A DNA stretch of 64,000 nucleotides from Anaeramoeba flamelloides (lineage: Eukaryota; Metamonada; Anaeramoebidae), in assembly GCA_027625915.1 (NCBI GenBank), contig JANTQA010000060.1, forward strand, positions 2,480,001-2,544,000, in the 5' to 3' direction. Positions 1-12,329 of the stretch are shown here, piece by piece (the first letter of the stretch is position 1; each line of letters begins with the position of its first letter). A program made the translations under genes and the position numbers. The notes under the pieces were generated by a model. The model did no database searches. It was not told the DNA's origin and saw nothing but the letters and a program-made list of their open reading frames with translations.

Positions 1-372
1 TATAAAACTCAAAAATAAAAAGTGTTGTGTACAAAATAATGAAAGGATCTGAACAAAAAATGTATTGGAAAATTTGTTAAAATTTCACCAACAATTGTTG
101 ATCGATCAAATGATAAGATAACATTAACCAATTGTATGTGATTTTTTCGATTTAACAAACTCAGCACTAATCTTCTATCAACCCTTAAAAAAAAACAACC
201 AGAACTAACCAACCAGATTACGTAACTCGAAAAAACGGAAATGAAAACAAAACCAAAAAGATAAAAAATGAAATAATTTATAAAATCAAAATTATTTCCA
301 AATTGAATTTAAAGTCTAGTATTTTTATTCTTTCAACTGTTTAAGCTCTGGCCAAAATTTTGGAATATAGTT
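1..372 (+). mobile_element. MITE family A, copy A1 (cut by window edge)
   Basis: Matches the right two thirds of A3/A4, including the shared GATCGATCAAATG core at about 103-115 and the right end GTT next to TA at 373-374. The left part lies outside the window. The rest of 373-647 is A-rich sequence with nothing recognised. Confidence 0.65.
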
Positions 373-647
373 TATTATCAAGTTTTACTTAATATCGACT
401 CTTTAATTATTTTCTAACTACCAATAGAAAAAAAGACTTCAAATATTCAACTAAAATTAAATACAAATACAACAAACAGGAATTCACATTCAAATGATTA
501 AAAATAGCACCCAACCAGATTTAGAGATTAAAACAACAAAAAAAAACAATAAAAAAAAAACAAAAAGCAAATAACAAAAAACAAATAACAAAAAATAAAC
601 AAAATTTTATTTATTTTAATATTAACTTAAAAAGTTAATCACAATTT

Positions 648-3600
648 TCATAACAAGAATAAATGAAGGAATAAATAAACAAACCTAAAATATCTTTCGT
701 ATTTCTTATTTTTTTTTAAAAATCGAAAAAGAATTTTTTTTTTTTTTTTTATTTTTGGAATTTTTTTTAAGAATTTTTTTTTTTTTTCAACATGTTTTTT
801 ATATTCCTGGTATGAAAAAATTCGTGGTTTGGGACTGCTTGGTTTTTGGTAAACCTTTAGGTTTTGTCTTCTTTTCATTTGATCTTTCTTTGGTGATGAT
901 CCCAAAAATGAATCATTAATATTAATGTTATTGTAATTGATATTTGTATTGTTATTGTTATTGCTATTGCTATTGCTATTGTTATTTTTATTGTGATCAT
1001 TCGCAACATCGTTATTTTTTTGAGTTTTATTTGACTTTTTTTTATTATTATTTGATTTATTATTTTTTGTTTTATTGGAATTATTTGATTGATAAATTCT
1101 TGAGGGGAATATAAATCTTTTAAAAGACTTTTTTTTTTTTGTATTCTCTAAATTAATTTTTATTCCAGTCAAATTCTTAATTTCGTCTTCAAAATCAAGA
1201 ATGGATAATTCTCTTTGCACTTTATTTTTAGTTGGTTTTATCTTTTGATCATTTTGTTGATTTATTTTTTGATCATTCTTTTTTGAATTATCGGTGTTAT
1301 TTTTTAGATTATTCTGATCATTATTTTTATTTTTTAAATCATTTTGATTTAATGGAATTTTATCAGAATCATGATTTGATAAAAACTCAAGCAAAGATTC
1401 ATTTCCATTATTATTATTATTATTATTTTCTTTTTGTTCAGTTTGAAAAAAATTCTGATCCAAATTATTGATTGCATTTAAAAGGCTATTTCGTGTTTCT
1501 TTTCGATTTAGAGATTCATTATCATTAATAACAGTATTTAAATATCTGGCAGACCAACGACGATTTGAAGGCTTTGTAATAATTTTTGTTATCACTTGCA
1601 TGATTTCATTATCGTCTTCATCATCATCAGATTGATCAATTTTATTAATATCATTTTTTTTGTTATCAATTTCGTTTTCATTTATATTATTTCCTTGATC
1701 ATTTCGTTTCTTAAAACTTTTATTTTGTTTCTCATTTTTATTATGTGTTGATTTTGTCAATATCTCCTGATTATCTGATTCTATTTCAATGGTTATTGAA
1801 TCATTTTTCATGGATTTTTTCTCTCTCTCTTTCTCTTTCTCTCTCTCCTTCTCCTTCTCTTTTTCTTTTTGATTATTTTTTTTTTGATTTTTTTTCTTAT
1901 TATTTTGGATTTGTTTATTTTTTTTTTTTTTCATATTAGGGAATGATAATTTTTTATTTTTTTTTTTTCTAATTTTTTTTGGTGATAGACTATTATCTTT
2001 TTTTTGAAATATTTTGAATAATTTTGGACGCTTTTCTTTTTTTCGATTCTTAAAATAAATTTCTAATCTCTGATCAAATTTTGTTATTGCATTTTCTTTC
2101 TTTTTCTCTTTTTCTTTCTCTTTTCCATTAATAATTTCCTTTTCCTTTTCATTTTCATTTTTGTTTTCCTTTTCATTTTCGATTTCCTTTTCTGTTTCAT
2201 TCTCGTTCCCATTCCCTTTTTCTTCTTTTTTAATTTCATTTAAAAATCTGTTTGTCCTTTCACGAATAAAAACTTCAAACATTTGTGTTTGAGAAAAATA
2301 ATTTAAAAATTTTTTAATATTTTTAGATTTTCTTGATTTGAATGCCTCAAAATCAAAATTTTCAAATTTGTTTGAAGTAATTTTTTTCTTTTTTGATTGT
2401 TCGATTTTTTCCTTTCCTTCTTTTTCTTTTAAAATTTTAGGATGAATCAGAAAGTTTGAATAATTATAAAATATTTTGATAAAAAAATCTAAAAATTCTC
2501 CAACTATTTCATTTCTTGGGAAAATGCCATCAGAATGCCATTGCGAGAGATAAGATGATATTGATTTAATTAAATTTATTGTAAATCTTGAAGGTAAGCA
2601 TGCTAAATCAACTGGATCAAAAATTAATTCGCCAGTATCAACATTAGCTAAAACAATCTTTTCAATTGGAAGATTATCTAATTTATTTAAAAATGTCTCA
2701 TGAATGCCTATAATATATGGCATCGGTGCGCAACATGTATCTAATAATCTTTCCGGTAAAACAGGAATTAAAATGTGAAACCATTCGAATGGCTGTAATA
2801 ACCCTAAACATGCTTGGATTACATTTGTAATCGATTTCAACGAACAGGATGTGAATATTATTCTTCTTTCAAAAAGAATCGATGCTAGAATACTTGTAAT
2901 CTTTGTTGCATCAAAAATTTGAAATAAATATTCTAAATCATACTATAAAATATTTATTGAATTATTGAAAAAAAAAAAAAAAACACCAATAATTATAAGA
3001 ATAAGGATAATAATAAGAAGAAGGGTAAAGTTAATGTATTCAATCAAATTTACCGCCCTTAAATAGGGTTGTAGTATTTGAAGAGACATTAAATGGTTGG
3101 GCATTCAAGGGGAAATATAAGGAAGGAAAATCAGTTATCAGTTATCAGTTTCAGAGTATTATATGCAATATCAAGTGTGTATGTAGTAAAAGTAGAAAAA
3201 TTTGATCAAATGAAACTTTTGAGTAATTATTTTCGACTTTTATTATTTTTTTTGTTATCACTCAAAAGAAAAACTAATGTCATCTCAAGAATTGATTGAA
3301 GAATACAAAAAATAACACACCAATAAAAATACTGAAATTGTGCCAGAAATGGGTAGATAAAATGATTTGGAAAATTTTTCGAAGAAAAAGAAGAAAATAG
3401 AGAGTTGACAAAAATGAAAATAAAAGATTTGGATTATTTCATTGATGTTTTAAAAAAAAGTGAAAACGGAAATAAAGTAAAAAAAGTAGTTTTATTGTAT
3501 ACATTTTTAAAGAATTACAGAAATTACAGAAATCACAGAAATCACAGAAACTTCAAAAACCTAAAAATTGAAAATACATTATAATGAAAAGAATTAAAAA

Positions 3601-6600
3601 AACCATTCAAGGAGAAAAAAAATTGACCATTTTCATATTATCTAGTAATATAAATAAAATACTATGAAATATCCTTTAGTGTTCATATTTGATGGTGTAC
3701 TTGTTTTGTTCTCAAAAAATAGTTAAAATTTTCATCGAATATTTATTTATCATTTAACCAAAGTAAAATTTTGATGAGGAGAGAGTATTGTAAAAACTAA
3801 TATTATGGTTAATACTTGATTTTAATTTAACATTCTATTGTTTCTTCCTTTAATTTTAGACATCTTTTCATTTTGAGCTCATTTGATTTTATAGCAATGT
3901 ATTTTTAATTCTAGGTTTCTGGTGATTTCTGATCTTCTCTTAATAATCACAATGAAAAAAGCTGGTTCACTTTGTTTCCAGTTTCACTTTTTTTGTTTTT
4001 ATTTATTATCTTTTTTTCATGCATTAACCTTAATTACAAAACGCCCTATTTAGAATTATTCTCCAATCATAGTCAAAAATTTTCTGAAAAATTGTTAAAA
4101 CGCTAGACTTCAAATTTGTCACGATATTTGGTAATATGTATCGACACTCCAGTCTCGATCAAATTAACTGTTGTCAAGAATTGTTTCCCACTTTGCTAAT
4201 TATCCAACAATTTGATAAATTTTGGAATTTTGATATAATATTTTCATTTCGGACTGATAAAAGCAGTTAATAATAATAATTTTTTTTTTTTTTTGAAATA
4301 CTGATAAATTGCAATTTATGTTTGGAAATTATTACTTGTTTTTCCTTTTTGAAATTTTTATGCTCAACTTTGAATAAAACATTTTATAAAGTCAAGTGTT
4401 TAGAAACTCTCTAAAATTGGTTGCTCTTCAAAATATTCTTGTCAGGGAATGTTTGATAAGAAACAGTTTGAAGATTTATTAAAATGGAAATTGAACTAAA
4501 AATTTTTTGAAATTTATCAGTATTTAAATCGACTATTTTGCTTTTTCAATATTTTTTAAATAAAAATCTTTCATTAATAAAAAAATTACCGATATTTTTC
4601 ACATAGAAAATAAAAATTGATATTGTCAAGTTTAAATTAATAAAATGGAAAAGGTATAAATAAATTCATCTTTTTTTGTTTTTTTTTTTTCATTATTTGA
4701 AATAATTTTGTTGTGAATTTATTTTTTTTAGTTAAATAATAAAGAAATTTTGAATTCCACTAATTTTTCTTATTTATAAGGAGGAAGAGAGATAGATAGA
4801 GAGAGAGATTTTTAAGAAAAAAATAATTATAATAAAAAGTTACCTCGCCAAGGAGAGAATCAGAATGTTTAAATTCATATTCTATAATTTTGTTTTGATT
4901 GCTATATGATGGGATCGATAATTTAACATCAAATCCTGGTTTTGGGACAGGCCTAGAATATAAATCTTTTAATATGTTTTCAAATTTTGATTTATCATAT
5001 TTTTTATGTATTTCTGCAACTCTCCTTAATAATTTTTCAAACATTAAGAAATATGGGCTATTTTAGAATTATTCATAAAAATAAAAATAATATCGAAAAT
5101 TTAGTTTCTTTTTATAATTCATCTGGTTTTAAGATTTTGTTTATTCCTAATTTTTTTAAAAAAAGAATTTGAAAAAAATATAAAAGTTTGTATTTTAAAA
5201 AAAAAAATAAATAAATCAAAAGTTTTTTATTTTTTTCCTTTGTAATGCCATGAAATTTATAACGTTCATTTCTATTTTTTTGCAATCTTAATTATTAATT
5301 ATATTATTTTTCTAATGGGTATTTTTGTGATGAGCTGTGATTTTTAAAAAATGAAATATTTGATAATACAATAAAGTTAAAATATACTTTTTGATTTCGG
5401 CAATTATATTGTATTTATAAAAATACAAGAAAAAAATTTAACTTGTAAATGTTCTAATTTTTTTCCTTTTTATTTTGATTCCTTTGAATTTATTTTTTTT
5501 TTTTATGGAAAGAAAAAACATTTCCATTAAAAGCTTGTTATTCGTGTGATTATTGATTTTTAATTTGGATGAGTAATGTCTAAAAATATTTTGTCCATTT
5601 ATTAAATGCCTTTAAACTAAAAAAAAAAGAAGTTTTTTGATTTTTGTGAGTTTTTATTTTTTATTTCTTATTGATCATGAAGCGGACATTTTTTTTGATT
5701 TATTGTGTAACTTTTAATTTATTGTGTAACTTTTAATTTATTTCACTATATTAATCCAAACAAATTCATCTCAATTCTATTAACTCTAAACATTTTTCTT
5801 ATCTATTTTTTTGTTTTTTATTTTTTTTTTCTATTCTTCATTTATTTATTTATTTTTCATTTTTTTTTTTATTATACTCTTTGTTTCAATTTTATTTTTT
5901 TTAAAGACAATTTTTAGAAAAATAAATTAAGATTAAAATGTTCCCGATTCACTGTTTTTATTAGCTCTTTGAATGGGAAATCTTTGAATTAGAAGACAGG
6001 AATTTAGTTTCTTTCAAATTTTCGCTTTAACAGATTAAGTGTTTTTTTAACATGAAACCCTTAACAATTAAACCTCCAATTAAAAATTTTTCAAATACTA
6101 AAATTCAATTTTTGAAACAAAAAATCTTTATTAATCAATTCTATGGGAAATACTAAATTAGAACTATTCACTAATTGAAATGTTAATAATCTTTTGATCA
6201 TTTACAATACCCGCCAAACAGAAAATAAATAATTATCAATACTGATAAAAAAAATAGTGTATCAAAAAAATTTGGAGATAAGCGCAAAAAAAAAAAATAC
6301 ATTAGATTTATTGTTAGGGTTGGATGAAACCCCATCTAATCTCTTAAAGAGAGAATTTTGAAATGACTAAATTTGAGACTTCTAATTCAAAGAGTATCTA
6401 AATAGATACAGTCATCAGGGGTATTCAAATCTTAATTTAGTTTTCTAAAAATTGTATTGATAAATTTGTTGAAATTTTAATAACAATTATTGATCGATCA
6501 AATGGTTAGAGACCATCAACAAATTTTATTTGAGTTATCTATTTAAAAGGGATCAACTAACTTTAACTATAATATCAATCATTCGAAAAAAATTTACTGA

Positions 6601-9546
6601 TCTCAGGTAAACTATTAAGTTATTGGGAAAATGAAATGAAAACTTATAAAAAAAACTAAAAGATAAAGAAATGATGAAAAATATTTAAAAAATCATAAAA
6701 TTGTTTGCAAATTGATGGTAATTGTGGAGTAATAATTCTTTTAACTGTTTAAACCTTGTCAAAATATTTGAATAGCAGTTTATTATTTAAAATTTGTGCA
6801 AAAATTTAACTATTTTTGAGGTTTCCAAAACAACTCATCAGATTTCAATAAAAAATTAAACTCTTTTTCAGTCAAAGGTACCTGTTTTATTGAAGAAATA
6901 GAAAGTATTCTATGAGTTTATTTCATTATTCTTCCCAGACTAAATTTTCAATTTTTAGATCAAAATCATTTTTTCTCATTTTGTAAAATTTTTTATCTTT
7001 TATATTTTTCTTTTTTTTTTTTTCTTGCTTTCTTTTTTATTTTTTTATTTAAAAATTAAATTTGAAAAACAAAAATGTTTGAAACTCCAAATTAGCATTA
7101 AGAAAAGTTAGGATTTGTATGTTCTTTTAAAATTCATACATTCACAAGTAAAAAATCATATTGTCAACAATTTTAATTTCCTAAAGAAATTGAGAATTTT
7201 GTACGAGACGTTCCAATGAAAGGGACCAAAAAATTTTTTAAATTTTTTTTTTTATTGAAATTTATGGTTTGTTCAGGCTTTTCTTTTATAATTATCGACT
7301 CTAATACGAATCTTATTATTTCCTGTATTTCTAAACAATCTAATTTTGATTGATTCTTAAAAATATAGTGAATTTTTCCTTTTTGGCTGGGAACATTGAG
7401 TGAAATGGAGTTTATATATATATATACGCCAACAGAAATGATTTAAATGTTTTTGAATTAAAGGGAATTTAAAATATGACAATTTTTGAATTTTTGAGGC
7501 TTTTGTATGAAAACATTTTTTGATCAAAAAAATTTAGTGAATTTCTCTAATAATCAAGGCAAAAATTGTAAATCAATTATTTTTATTGATTATGAAAAGG
7601 TTGAACCGAATTGATTTCATGTATATTTATACCCTTACACTAAACTCGATTATATCCGAAAGAAAACCGAAGTGGCCTTTTCATAATGAAATTTTTATTT
7701 TCGAGAGTTTACAATGTAAATTTCCAATTTGGATACAGTAGAAAAATGGTGCTTATCAAATTACAAATTTTCGGAAATTTTAAATTTGAACAAGATCTAT
7801 TTACTTGACATTCTTGTAAATCAACAAATGTGTTGTTAGTCAGAAAAGTAATATTCAGTGGCAATAAAATGTGTGGTCCTTAGTTTTTTCAGATTTTTAT
7901 TTTTGTTGTGGTAATTAATTAAGGTTTACAATCCCTGAAATTTGAAAAAAGATTATCTTGTGTAGGGAGCCGTGACTTGTTAATTTGGTTCTTAGCTGAT
8001 CGATCTTGTGCTTGGTATGGGTTTTAATAGTAGTTCAAAATGGCAATTTTTGACAATTTATTTTTTTTTTTTTCCCAAATCTGAATTCAAGAGTGTAAGA
8101 TTAATTGGATTGGCTTGAAATTAAGTTATAAAAAAATCTGATTTATATGTTGTTGATAAAAATTTTGATTTGAGGTTTGGTTTTATTTGGTGCTTTTTAA
8201 AAAAATTTTTTTTCATTTAGTTAATTTTCAAAAAAGTAAATCAAAATTTTCTTCTACAACCCAAAAATCTAAAGTTATTCTTGAACACCATCTAATATAT
8301 TAAACTTAAACTCTTTAATTCGGATTTCGGAAAAAAAAAAAAATAAATTGTCAAAAATTGCCATTTTGAACCACTATCAAAACCCATACCAAGCACAAGA
8401 TCGATCAGCTAAGAACCAAATTAACAAGTCACGGCTCCCTACACAAGATAATCTTTTTTCAAATTTCAGGGATTGTAAACCTTAAATCAGAGAAAAAATT
8501 GCTTTTGAGAACTATTAATTTTTTCAAGAAATGATTATTTTTATCCAAATAATGACTTTAATTGAGAACATTCGTTAGCCAAAATGTATGAAATATGATA
8601 CTAGTTTTGACATGATCTTTCGGTGAATTTGGATAATGATCTGAAAAAGATTTTAAAGTTAAAATTTTTGAATTTATTAGTATTCTTTTTATCAAGGATC
8701 AAAATCATCAGCTCCTAACTTTTTTTTTTAAAGAATTGTTTATTCGTTTTCCTGAATCATTTCTTTTCTTTTTTCTTTTTTTCTTTTGTATTTTTTTCTT
8801 TTGTCTTTTGTTCTTTTTCTTTTTCATAATTTTTTATCTTTTTTTCTTTTGTCTTTTTCATAATTTTTTTATTTTCCATTATTCAATTGGGTTAAAATAT
8901 TTGATGAACGGTTTTCTTAAACTTAAACAAGAGTTTTCTGGTTTCAGTTTAAAATCAAAAAAAGATTGTATTAATTTGTTGCAGCAAAAATCAAATAAAA
9001 AAAAAAAACAACAGTATCGTGCCAAATTTCGAAAAGTTGCGATCCAAAATATGAAAAGAAGAAGAAATTAGATAATTACTGTTTTGTTATAAAAACACAG
9101 AGCTCTAGAGGCGTAGAATTATTATAGAATGTTTCTTGGCAAAGCACATAATTTCGAAAGCCTTGTGAATCGGTGAGAACAAAATAATAATTTTCTCTGT
9201 TTGATTTTCGGCAAAGGAGAGATCGCGACAAAAGAAATATAAAATTAAAAAGTAAGGAAAAAAATTTTTTCAATTGTTATTATCAATTTTTCGGGAGGTG
9301 GTCAAAAGAAAAAGATAAAAAAACTATTTACACAGAAATTTGATTGTGTTCTTTTAATATTTTGAGGTCTGCAAAACAAAAAGGTTGAATTTTTGAAGGA
9401 AACTCATCGTCTTTAATTTTTGGGAAGCTGTAACCAAAATGTATTTCTGGGAATTTGTTCTTTTGTGATTTGTATTTCAAATTAGCTTCCAGGTAAGTTA
9501 CGAAATAGAATCTTTCAAAAAGTTTATTCATTAAGTTTTTTTCCAT
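648..9546 (-). CDS. DENN-domain protein, four exons (putative Rab exchange factor)
   Basis: The model joins 9546-9332, 9196-9080, 5057-4844 and 2942-648, giving 946 aa. All introns are GT-AG and phases agree (2, 2, 0). Exons 1 and 2 give the uDENN part: LFERFYFV, QPFCFADL, then ENYYFVLTDSQGF. Exon 3 gives PYFLMFEKLLRRV and the PVPKPG linker. Exon 4 gives the cDENN core (FERRIIFTS, LLQPFEWFHILIPVLPE, LPIEKIVLANVDTG, about residues 125-300) and the dDENN part (FLNYFSQTQMFEVFIRER, about 325-415). The layout resembles DENND2. DENN proteins are known as guanine-nucleotide exchange factors for Rab GTPases at membranes; that role here is inferred. Residues about 416-946 are a Lys/Asn/Glu/Asp low-complexity tail. 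Exon 4 has no ATG of its own near its domain start, so it must be spliced. A TTCTTTAG just before the ATG at 9546 leaves room for an earlier exon. Stop is TGA. Confidence 0.88.
3512..3551 (+). repeat. 10-base minisatellite, about 4 units
   Basis: Unit AATCACAGAA/AATTACAGAA. The same unit, complemented, recurs at 31962-32019. Confidence 0.85.
4296..4525 (+). repeat. repeat L1 (230 bp, inverted ends)
   Basis: Ends AAATACTGATAAATT and its complement. Homologous, inverted, to 9971-10215 and related to 45170-45490; all share TGATAAGAAACAG-like and TTGAACTAAAAATTTTT blocks. Confidence 0.65.
6071..6780 (+). mobile_element. MITE family A, copy A2, with a 155-bp insertion
   Basis: Flanked by TA (6069-6070 and 6781-6782). 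It aligns to the 532-bp copies A3/A4 except for a block at about 6306-6460 absent from them, which itself has an inverted partner outside the element at about 5907-5990. Lies in the 4-kb DENN intron. Confidence 0.7.
6859..7412 (-). mobile_element. MITE family B, copy B1 (554 bp)
   Basis: Flanked by TA. Left end AACTCTTTTTCAGTCAAAGG and right end complement of AACTCCATTTCACTCAATGT form imperfect inverted repeats. The body is the reverse complement of B2 and B3, with a shared TTGGAACGTCTCGTGCAAAA segment. Confidence 0.8.
7923..8481. mobile_element. palindromic MITE flanked by TTAA (559 bp)
   Basis: Arms of about 150 bp run from GGTTTACAATCCCTGAAATT inward and are almost perfect complements; TTAA lies at both sides (7919-7922, 8482-8485). 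TTAA targets are known for piggyBac-type transposons; assignment by target alone is tentative. Non-coding, in the DENN intron. Confidence 0.85.
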
Positions 9547-9970
9547 ATTTGAAAACCTAAAGAATATTACAAGATTAAAAAGGATTTATTAAAAGAAAAA
9601 TTCAAAAATCATGAAAAGCAAATTAAAAAAATGATTATTGGATTAATTTTTATTTTTTTCAGATTTTTATTCTTTTGTCCTACAAAATAGAAGAATACTT
9701 TCTTTTTATTTTAGAATTTACGATAATAGTTCTTCTGCTGTATCTCATTTTCAAATTATTCGGGCTTTATTCACCAAAATCATAAAAATTTTGAGCAATG
9801 AAATTAGAAAGAAGAAAAATCCTTCCAAAACCGAAGAATAAAAGAGGTAATTGGGCCAATCTTGGATATATTATTTTGAAATTATCTTTGAGAAATTGGG
9901 TAAGCAACATTTTTTTGAAGACCTTGACTTGAAAATATAATTCAGGAATGTTTCCCAAACAGGAAAACAT

Positions 9971-10215
9971 GATACTGATAAATTCTGATAAATTTCAAAA
10001 AATTTTTAGTTCAATTTCCATTTTTATAAATCTTCGGGCTGTTTCTTATCAAACATTTTAGGACAAAGAATATTTTGAAGAACAACTAACTTTACAGAAA
10101 GTTTCTTCACACTTGACCATATAAAATACATTATTCAAAACTTGAGCATAAATAATTTCAAAATGGAAAATCAAGTAAAAATTTCCAAAAATTAATTGCA
10201 ATTTTTCAGTATTTG
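9971..10215 (-). repeat. repeat L2
   Basis: Inverted copy of L1 with TTTCTTATCAAACATTTTA and TTAGTTCAATTTCCATTTT; sits 425 bp upstream of the DENN start. Confidence 0.6.
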
Positions 10216-11002
10216 TTTCAGATCTGTTTTGGTGTTGGTTTCTATTTTAAATGAATGAAAAAAAAAATGACCAGACTATAATTAATAAATATTAAAAAGA
10301 AAATTTTTAAATCATTTTCCAAAATATTTTTTCTAGTTTATATGTTGAAAATAAATTCAAAGATCTTTACAACCTTGTTTAGAAATGATATTTTTCAGAC
10401 AATAAATTAATTTTCGTTCTTGAACCCTAAGACAAAATTTTTACTATGTTAATTTGATTGTAGCAGTAATAATTAATATTAATTTTGGAACTTGAAATAA
10501 AAATTTTCATTTATTAATTGGAAAATAATAGTATTCACCAGTAGATGACAATTTATAAATCAACCAGGTTTACATAAATGGGTACGAATATCCACTTCAC
10601 AATATAAGAACAAATTTTCTCCCTACATATAAAAACATCTTATCATAAAATCATGTTGTTTTTTGAATTATATTTTCAATTCAAACGTATAATTTTTGAA
10701 AAAAGTTTATTTTGTTATTGAGTTGTAAGGTTTCCTTTTTGTCATTTATAGAATCAGCTAAAAAGATAAACGTACAACTTGGTAATTATTTTGAATCCAT
10801 AAAAAACAATCCAACAAATACAAGTTACTTATGCCAAAAAGTAGGAGTATATAATAATACATTTATCACCTTTAAATTATTAGTGTATCAATCTATATAC
10901 AGAAAGCTATAATAATTGTTATTTGATGATTAATTTATCTGAAAACAAACCAAAAATAAAAAAAAAAAAAGTTGATTATTTGGTCTACGTTCACTAAATT
11001 AT

Positions 11003-11583
11003 AAGCTATTTCCAATAAAATGGGGCAATTTTATTTTAAAATATATCTTTTAAATTCGATCTTCAAAAAAGTATTTAAACCTCCCAAATCATTAACAACC
11101 ATTGATCGATTCTTGATAATAATTCCATTTATTTCTTAGTATTGTATTACATAAATAAAAGATATTAAAATTTCTGATCTCGATTTTATCTGTTATTTTT
11201 TAGGGGTGAAAATTGGTGTTTATTATTTTATTTTTGATCGAAAAAACGATTTTCATAACTTGTTTAATCTCATAAAAATTTTAAATAGAGCTGAAAACAT
11301 ATCATTGTATTTTATTGTTTAAAAAATCCATTTGTATCATTTCCATATTTCCAGTTTTTTATTAAAATTGGATGTACATTGTTTTCACCAAAAAAAGTGC
11401 TATTTTTTTTTCATTTTTGGGAAACATTTTCAATAAACATTTTTTGAAATACGTTAGCCATTTATTCAATCGGTATTAATATTAAACTTAATTTATTATA
11501 GTCAATTAATGAATACTACCACTAACAAATTTTATTTTTTATGAAATGTAAAAAAAAATGCCCCACTTTTTGGGAAATACCTC
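11003..11583 (-). mobile_element. MITE family E, copy E1
   Basis: Ends AGCTATTTCCAATAAAATGG and complement of AGGTATTTCCCAAAAAGTGG are inverted repeats of about 30 bp. The right 250 bp is homologous, inverted, to E2 and E3. It lies only 13 bp from C1. Confidence 0.65.
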
Positions 11584-11596
11584 GTATGTATATATA

Positions 11597-12301
11597 AAAA
11601 CTTTGTTTCAGTCAATGGGGACAAAATTTTTTTCTAATATCAATGATTTTATATAATTGGCCTTTGAAGAACAAATAAGAAATAAGCAGAATAATACACG
11701 TCAAAGAATTGTTGGTATCCATCAGAAATAAAACTAATTAATCAAGGAATTTTCTTAAAAATTGAAAAACTGAAATTACTAGGTACTCCATTAAGAAAAA
11801 CAAGAAGGTTTGTTTTGAACTCCTACTAGTATTTGAATAATAAGTATGAAAGTAATTTTCACTCTTTTTTCCATACTTTTCTTTTATAAACCAAGTCCTA
11901 AAACTAAGTAAGTTGGGTTTTGTGGTTACTATTTGAAAAAGCAAATGAAAAGCAAGTGAAAATTTTTCACATTTATTATTCAAATATCAAGATCAAAGAT
12001 TGAATAAAATTGCAATAGAAATCAATATGATTTCTCAACAATCATTTCCACAGTTTCAATAACCTTAGAATAACATGTTTTTACCAAGTTTCTATTTGAT
12101 CTTGTAATAAAAAAATTTTTTGCAAATGAATTATTGATAAAAAAAATCCAAAAAAAAACACAAAAAAGTGAAAATGTTAAAAAATGATTTCAATTTCGAA
12201 AATTTCCAAAATAAATTTTTCCTTCTAATATCCATGCAAACCCTTTAAACACATGTGTTTCACCCATTACAACTCTGCCCCTTTGACTGGAAAATGGTTT
12301 C
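11597..12301 (+). mobile_element. MITE family C, copy C1, interrupted by M1
   Basis: Left end AACTTTGTTTCAGTCAATGG and right end complement of AACCATTTTCCAGTCAAAGG. The copy is about 705 bp against about 545 for C2 and C3; the excess is the M1 element at 11824-11992. A TA microsatellite follows directly at 12307-12329. Confidence 0.75.
11824..11992 (+). mobile_element. MITE family M, copy M1 (about 169 bp), nested in C1
   Basis: Inverted ends of about 48 bp: TACTAGTATTTGAATAATAA at left and the complement of TTGATATTTGAATAATAAAT at right, each followed by a TTTTCACT(T/C) block. Absent from C2 and C3 at the same place. Confidence 0.7.
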
Positions 12302-12306
12302 TATAG

Positions 12307-12329
12307 ATATATATATATATATATATATA
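12307..12329 (+). repeat. TA microsatellite
   Basis: About 11 TA units at the right edge of C1. Another TA run lies at about 39096-39118. Confidence 0.9.

Larger units (their letters stand above)
2943..4843 (-). other. 1.9-kb intron of the DENN gene
   Basis: Donor GAG/GTAACT at 4843, acceptor TTTTATAG at 2943, phase 0. It carries repeat L1 (4296-4525) and a 10-base minisatellite (3512-3551). A weaker alternative donor sits at 3053 (GCG/GTAAAT) after a short open stretch, but it lacks the conserved linker found in exon 3. Confidence 0.75.
5058..9079 (-). other. 4.0-kb intron of the DENN gene, repeat-filled
   Basis: The donor is CA/GTAATT at 9079 and the acceptor AATAG at 5058; the split codon becomes CAC (His) and rejoins uDENN at ITKHPYF. 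Inside lie MITE copies A2 (6071-6780), B1 (6859-7412) and the TTAA-flanked palindromic element (7923-8481). No further exon was recognised. Confidence 0.8.

Noticed and set aside
648-2840. A stand-alone 730-aa protein starting at 2840.
   Set aside because: The codon there is TTG, not ATG, and the DENN core clearly continues upstream (ILFERRIIFTS) to a splice acceptor at 2943.
3054-3104. A short first exon for the DENN gene at 3104-3054 (MPNHLMSLQILQ...), with a 110-bp intron.
   Set aside because: It is in phase, but the exon at 5057-4844 supplies the conserved linker expected at that point, so the longer intron is better supported. It might still be an alternative start.
8736-9071. Open frame of 111 aa on the plus strand.
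   Set aside because: It is mostly Phe/Leu from T-rich sequence and overlaps DENN intron DNA; no domain.
9767-9970. Possible extra exon upstream of DENN exon 1.
   Set aside because: No match to known domains, and no phase-compatible splice pair could be shown.
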